Assembly (NCBI RefSeq): GCF_009865135.1
Contig: NZ_WWGH01000001.1
Location: 1,054,001-1,118,000, forward strand
Reading direction: 5' to 3'
Source: Streptomyces sp. SID8374
GTDB lineage: Bacteria; Actinomycetota; Actinomycetes; Streptomycetales; Streptomycetaceae
DNA length: 64,000 bases
The number at the start of each line of letters is the position of its first letter. Position 1 is the first letter of the stretch. The position numbers were made by a program, and so were the translations under genes. This document shows positions 44,289 to 51,953 of the stretch, piece by piece. The notes beneath the pieces are model-generated. The model worked only from the letters and a program-made list of their open reading frames with translations, was not told the DNA's origin and made no database searches.

Positions 44289-45440
44289 TCAGAACGCGGA
44301 TACGCCTGTCAGCGCGCGGCCGATGATGAGCTTCTGGATCTGGCTGGTGCCCTCGTAGAGGGTCATCACGCGGGCGTCGCGGAGCAGCTTGCCGACCGGG
44401 TACTCGTCGATGTAGCCGTAGCCGCCGAAGACCTGGATGGCGTTGTTGGCGCAGCGGACGGCGGCCTCGGAGGCGTACAGCTTGGCCTGGGAGGCGGCGG
44501 TGGCGAACTCCTGGCCCCGGTCGATCAGGTCGGCGACCCGCCAGGTGAGCAGCCGGGCCGCCTCGATGTCCACGGATATGTCGCTGAGCAGCTCCTGCAC
44601 GAGCTGGTGTCCGGCGATGCCCTTTCCGAACTGCTCGCGCTCACCGGCGTACCGCACGGAGGCGTCCAGGGCGGCCTGGGCGATGCCGACGCAGCCCGCC
44701 GCGACCGACATCCTGCCCTTGGCGAGGGCCGACATGGCGACGGTGAAGCCCTTGCCCTCGGGGCCGAGGAGAGCGGTGGCCGGTACGCGGACGTCCTCCA
44801 GGACCAGTTCGGCGGTGGCCTGGCCGCGCAGGCCGAGCTTGCCGTGGATGGTGCGGCGGGTGAGGCCGGGGGTGTCGGCGGGGACGAGGAAGGCGGAGAC
44901 GCCGCGGTGGCCGGGGGCGTCGTTGGTGCGGGCGAAGAGCAGCACCACATCGGCCCAGGTGCCGTTGGTGATGAACATCTTGGTGCCGTTGATGACGTAG
45001 TCGCCGCCATCGCGTACGGCCCTGGTGGCGAGGTTCCCGGCGTCCGAGCCGGTGCCGGGCTCGGTGAGGCCGAAGCAGCCGATCGCCTCGCCCGAGGTGA
45101 GCCGGGGCAGCCACTGGCGCTTCTGCTCCTCGTTCCCCCAGGAGGCGATGGTCTTGGCGACCAGGCCGAGCGAGACGGAGACGATGCCGCGCACGGAGGA
45201 GTCGCCGCGGCCCAGCTCCTCGGTGACCAGGCAGTACGTGAGGTGGTCGCCGCCCGAGCCGCCGTACTCCTCGGGGACGGTGAGGCCGAGGAAGCCGAGC
45301 GCGCCCAGCTTCTTCACGATCGACCTGTCGACATTCTCAGCCCGGTCCCAGGCGACGACGTGCGGGGTGACCTCACGGGCCACGAACTCCTCGGCCAGCC
45401 GCCGGACGGCTTCCTGCTCCTCGCTGAGCTCCAGGTTCAT
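44289..45440 (-). CDS. acyl-CoA dehydrogenase
   Basis: A 383-residue FAD acyl-CoA dehydrogenase of the common short/branched-chain type. GCFGLTEPGTGSDAGNL and NGTKMFITNGTWADV are the FAD/substrate strands, VSAFLVPADTPGL follows, and the catalytic base glutamate is in TLYEGTSQIQKLIIG near the end. ATG 45440 gives MNLELSEEQEAVRRLAEEF, the standard start; the longer frame from 45473 is not used. It is divergent from a TetR gene, with a 7-3-7 palindrome between them, so it is probably that regulator's target. The acyl chain is unknown. Confidence 0.94.
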   Translation of the reverse strand: MNLELSEEQEAVRRLAEEFVAREVTPHVVAWDRAENVDRSIVKKLGALGFLGLTVPEEYGGSGGDHLTYCLVTEELGRGDSSVRGIVSVSLGLVAKTIASWGNEEQKRQWLPRLTSGEAIGCFGLTEPGTGSDAGNLATRAVRDGGDYVINGTKMFITNGTWADVVLLFARTNDAPGHRGVSAFLVPADTPGLTRRTIHGKLGLRGQATAELVLEDVRVPATALLGPEGKGFTVAMSALAKGRMSVAAGCVGIAQAALDASVRYAGEREQFGKGIAGHQLVQELLSDISVDIEAARLLTWRVADLIDRGQEFATAASQAKLYASEAAVRCANNAIQVFGGYGYIDEYPVGKLLRDARVMTLYEGTSQIQKLIIGRALTGVSAF

Positions 45441-45483
45441 CGTGCGCCACCCACTTCTGTCACGGCTTCTCACGCAGCGCTTT

Positions 45484-45500
45484 AATTAGCACTGCTAGTT
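45484..45500. promoter_or_regulatory. 7-3-7 palindrome in the ACAD/tetR divergent region
   Basis: AATTAGC-ACT-GCTAGTT, one mismatch from AACTAGC-N3-GCTAGTT. It lies 44 bp from the ACAD start and 21 bp from the tetR start. A second copy is upstream of the aldehyde dehydrogenase operon (51832). Confidence 0.65.
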
Positions 45501-45520
45501 TCCGGTTCGCAGCGCCTACT

Positions 45521-46207
45521 ATGAGCCGCATGGCCCGACCGCGCAAGCCCCTCCTGAGCAGAGACCGCATCGTCGAGGCGGCGAGTGCGCTCGTGGACGC
45601 CGAAGGGCTGGACGCCGTCTCCACGCGGCGGCTGGCGGCCGTGCTGGGGGTCAGCGGGCCCTCGCTCTACAACCACTTCCGCAACAAGGACGAGATCCTG
45701 GACGCGGTCGCCGACGCCGTCTCCGTACAGGTCGACCTGTCGATGTTCGAGGAGTCGGACCCGCGCGACTGGCGGGAGGCCCTGCACGACTGGGCGCTCT
45801 CCTACCGGGCCGCCCTCGCCGCGCACCCGCACATCGTGCCGGTCCTCGCGCGGGGCCCGGGGCGGCGGCCGGCGGGGCTGCGGGTCGCCGACGCGGTGTT
45901 CGGGGCGATGGTGGGGGCGGGGTGGCCGGCCGCGCAGGCCACCCGGATCGGGGCGCTGATGCGGTACTTCATCACCGGGTCGGCGCTGGGCTCCTTCGCC
46001 GGGGGCTTCGTGGACGACGAGAGCGCGTACGACCCGGCCGACTACCCGCACCTCGGCCAGGCGCACCTGCTGGCCGACCACCGGCGGCAGGTGGACGAGG
46101 GGGCCTTCGAGACGGGGCTGCGGGCGCTGCTGGACGGGCTGGCGGTCCAGTACGAGGAGTACGCGCGGCCCACGGAAACGGTTCGGCGGGCGCCGAACCG
46201 TCCTTGA
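45521..46207 (+). CDS. TetR/AcrR-family regulator
   Basis: A 228-residue TetR regulator with a TetR_C-type ligand domain. The HTH is LSRDRIVEAASALVDAEGLDAVSTRRLAAVLGVSGPSLYNHFRNKDEIL, in parts RIVEAASALVDAEGLDAVS and LGVSGPSLYNHFRNK. It is divergent from the acyl-CoA dehydrogenase. A palindrome AACTAGC-N3-GCTAGTT is in their shared region and again before the aldehyde dehydrogenase operon, so it likely represses both. ATG 45521 or ATG 45530 (MARPRKPLLS) can start it. Confidence 0.9.
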   Translation: MSRMARPRKPLLSRDRIVEAASALVDAEGLDAVSTRRLAAVLGVSGPSLYNHFRNKDEILDAVADAVSVQVDLSMFEESDPRDWREALHDWALSYRAALAAHPHIVPVLARGPGRRPAGLRVADAVFGAMVGAGWPAAQATRIGALMRYFITGSALGSFAGGFVDDESAYDPADYPHLGQAHLLADHRRQVDEGAFETGLRALLDGLAVQYEEYARPTETVRRAPNRP

Positions 46208-46221
46208 CGCACCCTGGACCC

Positions 46222-46980
46222 ATGAGCCCTTCACCGCGCCCCTCGGGCCGTCCGGCCGGGGCCCGCCCGCACGACACCACCGCGCCGCGCCTCGCCGCAC
46301 TGGCCGCCCTCCTCGCGGACGGGACCCGCGCCGCCTTCTGCCTCGCCCTGCTGGACGGCCGCGCCTGGACGGCCGGGGAGCTGGCCCGGTACGCCTCGGT
46401 CGCCCCCTCCACCGCCAGCGAGCACCTCGGGCGGCTGGTGGCGGGCGGGCTGCTCACCGAGGAGCGGCAGGGGCGGCACCGGTACGTCCGGCTCGCCGAC
46501 GAGCGGGTCGCGCACCTGGTGGAGGAGCTGGCCTCGCACGCCGTGCCCGGCGCGCCCGAGCCGCCGCGCACGCTGCGGGCGGCGAGCGTCAGCAGCGCGC
46601 TGGCCCGGGGGCGGACCTGCTACGACCATCTCGCGGGGCGCCTCGGCATCCGGATCACCGAGGCGATGACCGTACGGGGGCTGCTGCGGCAGGACACCGG
46701 GTTCGCGCTGACGGATGCGGGGCTCGGCTGGTTCGACTCGCTCGGCATCCCGCTGGACCGGGGCGGCCGGCGGCCCCTGGCACGGGGGTGCCTGGACTGG
46801 ACGGAACGGCGCCCGCATCTCGCAGGGGCGGCGGGGGCGGCGCTGTGCGCGCATGTGCTGGGGGCGGGCTGGTGCGAGAGGTTCGGGTCGGGCCGGGCGG
46901 TACGGGTGACTCCGTCGGGGGTGGGGGCGTTGCGGGGGCTGCTGGGGGTGGATGCGGCGTCACTGGCCGCCGACACCTGA
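46222..46980 (+). CDS. ArsR/SmtB-type winged-helix regulator with C-terminal extension
   Basis: A 252-residue regulator: ArsR-type winged helix in residues ~20-95 (LAALLADGTRAAFCLALLDGRAWTAGELARYASVAPSTASEHLGRLV, parts: WTAGELARYASVAPSTASEH) and a C-terminal domain of ~150 residues. Cysteines in CYDHLAGR, RGCLDWTERR and GWCERFG recall the ArsR proteins that bind other ligands than metal. It begins 12 bp after the TetR gene. The DMT exporter gene lies 321 bp downstream, with a split palindrome in between that could be its operator. The ligand is unknown. Confidence 0.85.
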   Translation: MSPSPRPSGRPAGARPHDTTAPRLAALAALLADGTRAAFCLALLDGRAWTAGELARYASVAPSTASEHLGRLVAGGLLTEERQGRHRYVRLADERVAHLVEELASHAVPGAPEPPRTLRAASVSSALARGRTCYDHLAGRLGIRITEAMTVRGLLRQDTGFALTDAGLGWFDSLGIPLDRGGRRPLARGCLDWTERRPHLAGAAGAALCAHVLGAGWCERFGSGRAVRVTPSGVGALRGLLGVDAASLAADT

Positions 46981-47026
46981 CGGGGCCGTCCGGCGGGCCA
47001 GAGGGCAGGGAGCGGTGCGCCCACTC

Positions 47027-47150
47027 CAGCCCGTCCGGGGTTTGAGGACGGAACCGGTGCTCGGGTCCGGGCGACATCCATGCTTCCCGGACACGGAAGG
47101 GTTGCCCGGTGCCACCGCCACGGTTCCGTCCTCAAACGCCGGACGGGCTG
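47027..47150. repeat. long inverted repeat element (29-nt arms)
   Basis: Arms 47027-47055 and 47122-47150 are reverse complements with a single mismatch (28/29); 66 bp separates them. The arm text (CCGTCCGGxGTTTGAGGACG) is a common Streptomyces intergenic motif. The 321-bp gap 46981-47301 otherwise holds only the operator at 47263. Confidence 0.85.
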
Positions 47151-47262
47151 AGGGGGGTGCACGGACGGGCTGAGTGGTCGCGCGGGCACCCCGGAAGGGC
47201 GCGCACGGGCTGAAGGGCGCAGGCAGGCACGGCGCCCCGCCGATTGACGCGCCCCGACAATT

Positions 47263-47293
47263 CGGTAGGGACCGAAGCGTTTCGGCTTTACCG
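47263..47293. promoter_or_regulatory. candidate operator before the DMT exporter gene
   Basis: CCGAA (47272-47276) and TTCGG (47281-47285) are flanked by CGGTA (47263-47267) and TACCG (47289-47293): nested, imperfect dyad symmetry 9-39 bp before ATG 47302, overlapping the promoter. Confidence 0.45.
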
Positions 47294-47301
47294 TCGGGGC
47301 C

Positions 47302-48279
47302 ATGACGACCACCCCCGCCGCCCCGGCCACCCCCGCCCGATCCTGGCGGGCCACCGCCGCCGCCTGTACCACTGTGGTCCTGTGGGCCTCCGCGTTCGTC
47401 TCCATCCGCAGTGCGGGCGAGGTCTACTCCCCCGGCGCCCTGGCCCTCGGGCGGCTGCTGGCGGGCTCCCTGGTGCTCGGGGCGATCCTCCTCGTACGCC
47501 GCGAAGGGCTGCCGGGGCGCGGCGCCTGGCGCGGGATCATCACGTCCGGGGTGCTGTGGTTCGGGCTGTACATGGTGGCGCTCAACTGGGGCGAGCAGGA
47601 GGTCGACGCCGGGACGGCGGCGATGCTCGTGAACATCGGGCCGATCCTGATGGCCCTGATGGGCGCCCGGATGCTCGGCGAGGGGCTGCCCCGCCGCCTG
47701 CTGCTGGGCATGGGCATCTCGTTCTCCGGCGCGGTCGTCGTCGGCCTCGCCATGTCCGGCCACGGCAGCTCGTCCGTGCTGGGCGTGGCGCTCTGCCTGC
47801 TGGCCGCCGTGGTGTACGCGCTGGGCGTGGTGAGCCAGAAGCCGGCGCTCGCGTACGGCTCCTCGCTCCAGATCAACACCTTCGGCTGCCTGATCGGCGC
47901 CGTCGCCTGCCTGCCGTTCACCGGGGTGCTGATCTCCGAGGCGGCCGACGCCCCGATGTCCGCCACGCTGAACATGATCTACCTGGGCGTCTTCCCGACC
48001 GCGCTGGCCTTCACCACCTGGGGCTACGCGCTGGCCCGCACCACGGCGGGCCGGATGGGCGCCACCACGTACGCGGTCCCGGCGATCGTGGTGCTCATGG
48101 CGTGGCTGCTCCTGGACGAGGTGCCGACCCCGCTCGGCGTTCTCGGCGGGCTGCTCTGCCTGGCAGGGGTGGCGGTCTCCCGGAGCCGTCAGCAGACTGG
48201 CCCCACACGTGGAAATCCGGCTGGGCCGGTGGAGGGAAACCGTCATGACGCGGAGTACCGGGGCGCACGGCGACCGTAA
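47302..48279 (+). CDS. EamA/DMT-family exporter
   Basis: A 325-residue transporter of the drug/metabolite superfamily with ten membrane helices in two EamA repeats (WASAFVSIRSAGEVYSPGALALGR at the first repeat; NMIYLGVFPTALAFTTWGYALARTTAG in the second, in parts YLGVFPTALAFTTWGYAL). The last ~30 residues are hydrophilic and overlap the ppk2 start by 35 bp. The exported solute is unknown; the ArsR-type gene just upstream may control it. ATG 47302 follows the candidate operator. Confidence 0.9.
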   Translation: MTTTPAAPATPARSWRATAAACTTVVLWASAFVSIRSAGEVYSPGALALGRLLAGSLVLGAILLVRREGLPGRGAWRGIITSGVLWFGLYMVALNWGEQEVDAGTAAMLVNIGPILMALMGARMLGEGLPRRLLLGMGISFSGAVVVGLAMSGHGSSSVLGVALCLLAAVVYALGVVSQKPALAYGSSLQINTFGCLIGAVACLPFTGVLISEAADAPMSATLNMIYLGVFPTALAFTTWGYALARTTAGRMGATTYAVPAIVVLMAWLLLDEVPTPLGVLGGLLCLAGVAVSRSRQQTGPTRGNPAGPVEGNRHDAEYRGARRP

Positions 48280-49267
48280 CGGTCGCAACGGGGCGAAGAA
48301 GAGGACCGCCCGCGAGGAGGCCGCACGGGCGGCCCGCTACGGCGGGCCGTACCTCGACGGCTTCCGCGTGGCCGACAGCGGTGACGACGACCCGGTCCTG
48401 GTGGAGCCGGACGGCCATGCCCGGGACGCGTGGCGGGAGGACTACCCGTACGCGCACAAGCTCCGGCGCCGCGACTACGAGAAGACCAAGCGCGCCTTGC
48501 AGATCGAGTTGCTGAAGCTCCAGCACTGGGTGAAGGAGCGCGACGAGCGGCTGGTGATCCTCTTCGAGGGGCGGGACGCGGCGGGCAAGGGCGGCACGAT
48601 CAAGCGGTTCACCGAGCATCTGAATCCGCGTGGTGCCCGCGTAGTCGCCCTGGAGAAGCCCACCGAACGTGAGCGGACCCAGTGGTACTTCCAGCGGTAC
48701 GTGGCGCATCTGCCGAGCGCCGGGGAGATCGTCCTGTTCGACCGCTCCTGGTACAACCGGGCCGGGGTGGAGCGGGTGATGGGGTTCTGCACGACCCGCG
48801 AGTACCTGGAGTTCATGCACCAGGCGCCCGGCTTCGAGCGGATGCTCGCCCGGGACGGCATCCACCTGGTGAAGTTCTGGTTCTCCGTCTCGCGCAACGA
48901 GCAGCGCAACCGGTTCATGATCCGGCAGATCGACCCCGTACGACGGTGGAAGCTGAGCCCTGTCGACCTGGCCTCGCTGGACAAGTGGGACGAGTACACG
49001 GAGGCCAAGGAGCTGATGCTCTTCCACACCGACACGGCCGATGCTCCGTGGACGGTGGTGAAGAGCAACGACAAGAAGCGGGCCCGGCTGGAGGCGATGC
49101 GGCACGTGCTGGACCGCTTCGACTACCCGGGCAAGGACCCGGAGGTGGTCGGGGTGCCGGACCCGCTGATCGTGGGCCCGGCCTCCCGGCTGTTCGAGGA
49201 GGGCGAGATGGACGCCCGGCTGCTGGGGCCGGTCGCCTCGACCTCCCGGACGACGAACACCCCCTAG
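48245..49267 (+). CDS. ppk2: polyphosphate kinase 2
   Basis: A 340-residue PPK2 that uses polyphosphate to phosphorylate GDP/ADP (or in some classes AMP). The Walker A LFEGRDAAGKGGTIKRF, lid residues EKPTERERTQWYFQRY and Walker B LFDRSWYNRAGVERVMGF are complete; the pattern is that of class I with a basic N-terminal tail. GGAGGG at 8-nt spacing fixes the start at ATG 48245, inside the exporter gene's last codons. Its stop overlaps the convergent alcohol dehydrogenase by 4 bp. Confidence 0.95.
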   Translation: MTRSTGAHGDRNGRNGAKKRTAREEAARAARYGGPYLDGFRVADSGDDDPVLVEPDGHARDAWREDYPYAHKLRRRDYEKTKRALQIELLKLQHWVKERDERLVILFEGRDAAGKGGTIKRFTEHLNPRGARVVALEKPTERERTQWYFQRYVAHLPSAGEIVLFDRSWYNRAGVERVMGFCTTREYLEFMHQAPGFERMLARDGIHLVKFWFSVSRNEQRNRFMIRQIDPVRRWKLSPVDLASLDKWDEYTEAKELMLFHTDTADAPWTVVKSNDKKRARLEAMRHVLDRFDYPGKDPEVVGVPDPLIVGPASRLFEEGEMDARLLGPVASTSRTTNTP

Positions 49268-50343
49268 AACACCACCAGCGCGCGGCCGCCCTTGCCCGCG
49301 ATCATGTTGTCGAAGGCGGCCGGGATGCCTGCCAGCGCGATGCGTTCGGTGACCATCATCGACAGGTCGAACCGGCCCGCCCGGATGTGGTCGGCCAGGG
49401 CGGGCAGGTCGCGGGCCGGGTCGCTGTTGCCGTAGACGCAGCCCGTGAGGGACCGGCCCCAGTGGAAGATCTCCAGGGCGTTGAAGGTGACTTCCTGGTC
49501 CTTGCCGCCGATCCCCACGACCGTCGTACGCCCGCCGCGCCGGGTGGACTCCCAGGCGGCCCGGATGGTCGCGGGCCGGCCGACGCACTCCACCGCCACG
49601 TCCGTGCCCTGGCCGCCGGTGAGCTTGCGGATCTCGCGCGGGGTGGTGGCGGAGGCGATGACGTAGTCCGTCGCCCCGGCTTGCCGGGCCAGCTCCTCCT
49701 TGGCCGGGGAGACGTCGACCGCGATGATCCGGGAGGCGCCCGCGATCCGGGCGGCCTGGAGCACGGCGAGGCCGACGCCGCCGATCCCGAAGACGACCAC
49801 GCTCTCGCCCTCGCGGACCCGGGCGCTGTGGTGGATCGCCCCGTAGCCGGTGAGGACCGCGCAGCCGAGGAGGGCGGCGTCGGTGAGCGGGATGCCGTCG
49901 GGGGCCGGGAGCACGCAGTTCGCGGCGACGACGGTCTCCTCCGCGAAGGCGGCCACGTTGAGGCCGGGGTGGAGTTCGGTGCCCTCGGCCGTACGGGCGT
50001 GGAGGTTGGCGGTCCCCTTCAGCGCGTCGGCGCAGAGCCAGACCTCGCCGATCCCGCAGTGGAAGCAAGCGCCGCAGGAGGGCGCCCAGTTGAGGACGAC
50101 ACCGTCGCCCGGGGCGACATGGGCGACGCCCTCGCCGACCGCCAGGACCGTACCGGCGCCCTCGTGGCCGAGGACGGCGGGCACCGGCACGCGCATGGTG
50201 CCGTTGGACAGGGACAGGTCGGAGTGGCAGACCCCCGCCGCGGCGAGGGCGATGCGCACCTGGCCGGGGCCGGGCTCCGGCAGGACGATGTCGGTGATCT
50301 CCAACGGAGCTCCGACGGCGGGCAGTACGGCGGCGCGGACCAC
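49264..50343 (-). CDS. zinc-dependent alcohol dehydrogenase
   Basis: A 359-residue zinc MDR alcohol dehydrogenase. Catalytic zinc ligands are in AGVCHSD, GHEGAG and, for the structural site, CGACFHCGIGEVWLC. VVFGIGGVGLAVLQAA is the nucleotide site and AVDVSPAK suggests NAD(H). It lies 34 bp after the aldehyde dehydrogenase stop on the same strand, so the pair could oxidise an alcohol to an acid. A mycothiol-type N-terminus is absent, so it is distinct from the dehydrogenase at 17272. ATG 50343. Confidence 0.93.
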   Translation of the reverse strand: MVRAAVLPAVGAPLEITDIVLPEPGPGQVRIALAAAGVCHSDLSLSNGTMRVPVPAVLGHEGAGTVLAVGEGVAHVAPGDGVVLNWAPSCGACFHCGIGEVWLCADALKGTANLHARTAEGTELHPGLNVAAFAEETVVAANCVLPAPDGIPLTDAALLGCAVLTGYGAIHHSARVREGESVVVFGIGGVGLAVLQAARIAGASRIIAVDVSPAKEELARQAGATDYVIASATTPREIRKLTGGQGTDVAVECVGRPATIRAAWESTRRGGRTTVVGIGGKDQEVTFNALEIFHWGRSLTGCVYGNSDPARDLPALADHIRAGRFDLSMMVTERIALAGIPAAFDNMIAGKGGRALVVF

Positions 50344-50377
50344 GAACAGGCTCCTTGCATGGGAAGGGTTACGGGGG

Positions 50378-51772
50378 TCAGAACTGGAGCGACTTGGTCT
50401 GGAGGTACTCCGCCAGACCGTGCGGCCCCAGCTCGCGCCCCACGCCCGACTGCTTGTAACCGCCGAAGGGGGCCAGCGGGTTGAACCGGCCGCCGTTGAT
50501 GTCGACCTGTCCGGTGTCCATCCGGCGGGCGAAGGCCACCGCCTCCTCGTCGTCGGCCGCCCATACGGCTCCCGCGAGCCCGTAGACGGTGTCGTTGGCG
50601 ATACGGAGGGCGTCGTCCACGTCCTCGTAGCGGAGGATCGAGACCACCGGGCCGAAGATCTCCTCCTGGGCGATGGTCATGTCCGGGGTGACGTCGGCGA
50701 AGACGGTGGGGCTGATGTAGTAGCCGGCCTCCAGGGGCGCGTCGGGGCCGCCCGCGATCAGCCGGGCGCCCTCCTCCATGCCCTTGCGGATGTAACCGCT
50801 CACCCGGGCCTGCTGCTTGGCGTTGACGAGCGGGCCGACCCGCCCGCCGGGCGCGTACTTGAGCACGGCCTGCGCGGCCAGCTCCACGGCCTCGTCGTAC
50901 CGCTCGGCGTCGACCAGCATCCGGGTCCAGGCGCTGCACGTCTGCCCGGAGTTGGTCATCACATTGGCGATGCCGACGTTGACCGCCTTGGCGAGGTCGG
51001 CGCCCGGGAGGATCACGTTGGCGGACTTGCCGCCGAGTTCGAGGGCGACGCGCTTGATCGCGGCCCCGGCCGTGGCACCGATCTGCTTGCCGACGGCGGT
51101 CGATCCGGTGAACGAGACGAGGTCGACGCCCTCGTGCTCGGCGAGCGCCTGTCCGGCTACCGGGCCGAGGCCGGTGACCAGGTTGAAGACCCCGGGCGGC
51201 AGGCCCGCCGCCTCGGTGGCCTCGGCGAAGAGCTGGGCGGTGAGCGGGGTGTCCTCGGCCGGCTTGAGGACGACCGTGCAGCCGGCGGCGAGGGCGGGGG
51301 CGACCTTGGCGACGATCTGGTGGAGCGGGTAGTTCCAGGGGGTGATCGCGCCGACGACGCCGACCGGCTCCAGCAGGACGGTGGAGTTGCCGATCCTCTC
51401 CTCGAAGGCGTAGGACGCGGCCAGTTCGGCGTACGAGGCGGCGACCATGACCGGCACGGCGGCGTGGACCATCTGCGAGAGCGGCAGCGGCGAGCCCAGC
51501 TCGGCGGTGATCGTCTCGGCCAGCTCGTCCTTGCGGGCCGCCAGCGCGTCGCTCAGCGCGGAGAGGCGGGCGGCGCGCTCGGCGGGCGGGGTGGCGGCCC
51601 AGCCGGGGAACGCGGCGCGCGCGGCCTTCACCGCCGCGTCGACGTCCTCGGCCGTGCCCGCCGGTACATGGGCGATCAGCTGCTCGTCGGCCGGGTTCAC
51701 GACCGCGATCGTGTCTTGGCCGACGGCGGGCCGCCACGCGCCGCCGATGTACATCTGGTCATGGGCCTTCAT
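50378..51772 (-). CDS. aldehyde dehydrogenase (NAD(P)+)
   Basis: A 464-residue aldehyde dehydrogenase. The motif IKRVALELGGKSANVIL carries the base glutamate, SGQTCSAWTR the catalytic cysteine, and the NAD strand is ITPWNYPLHQIVAKVAPALAAG. GGGAGG at ~9-nt spacing fixes ATG 51772 (MKAHDQMYIGGAW). Directly upstream, a palindrome AACTAGC-GCC-GTTAGTT matches that by the TetR gene at 45.5 kb. The aldehyde substrate is unknown. Confidence 0.94.
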   Translation of the reverse strand: MKAHDQMYIGGAWRPAVGQDTIAVVNPADEQLIAHVPAGTAEDVDAAVKAARAAFPGWAATPPAERAARLSALSDALAARKDELAETITAELGSPLPLSQMVHAAVPVMVAASYAELAASYAFEERIGNSTVLLEPVGVVGAITPWNYPLHQIVAKVAPALAAGCTVVLKPAEDTPLTAQLFAEATEAAGLPPGVFNLVTGLGPVAGQALAEHEGVDLVSFTGSTAVGKQIGATAGAAIKRVALELGGKSANVILPGADLAKAVNVGIANVMTNSGQTCSAWTRMLVDAERYDEAVELAAQAVLKYAPGGRVGPLVNAKQQARVSGYIRKGMEEGARLIAGGPDAPLEAGYYISPTVFADVTPDMTIAQEEIFGPVVSILRYEDVDDALRIANDTVYGLAGAVWAADDEEAVAFARRMDTGQVDINGGRFNPLAPFGGYKQSGVGRELGPHGLAEYLQTKSLQF

Positions 51773-51831
51773 GGGCTGTTTCCTCCCGGACGGGCTGTGC
51801 GGAGCGCCGACGTGCTGTCCCCCACCGCCCA

Positions 51832-51848
51832 AACTAGCGCCGTTAGTT
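51832..51848. promoter_or_regulatory. 7-3-7 palindrome upstream of the aldehyde dehydrogenase operon
   Basis: AACTAGC-GCC-GTTAGTT, one mismatch from the perfect dyad; the twin of 45484-45500. Both copies are followed by TTCCGG. The rest of gap 51773-51953 has short CACGCCGG direct repeats and no gene. Confidence 0.65.
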
Positions 51849-51953
51849 TTCCGGCGCCAGGGAGCTTCCGGAGACGCCGGTCACGCCGGGCGTGCGCGCC
51901 ACGCCGGTCGCGCCCGTCACGCCGGGGCGCGCCCCCGCCCCGAGGACGAAGCC

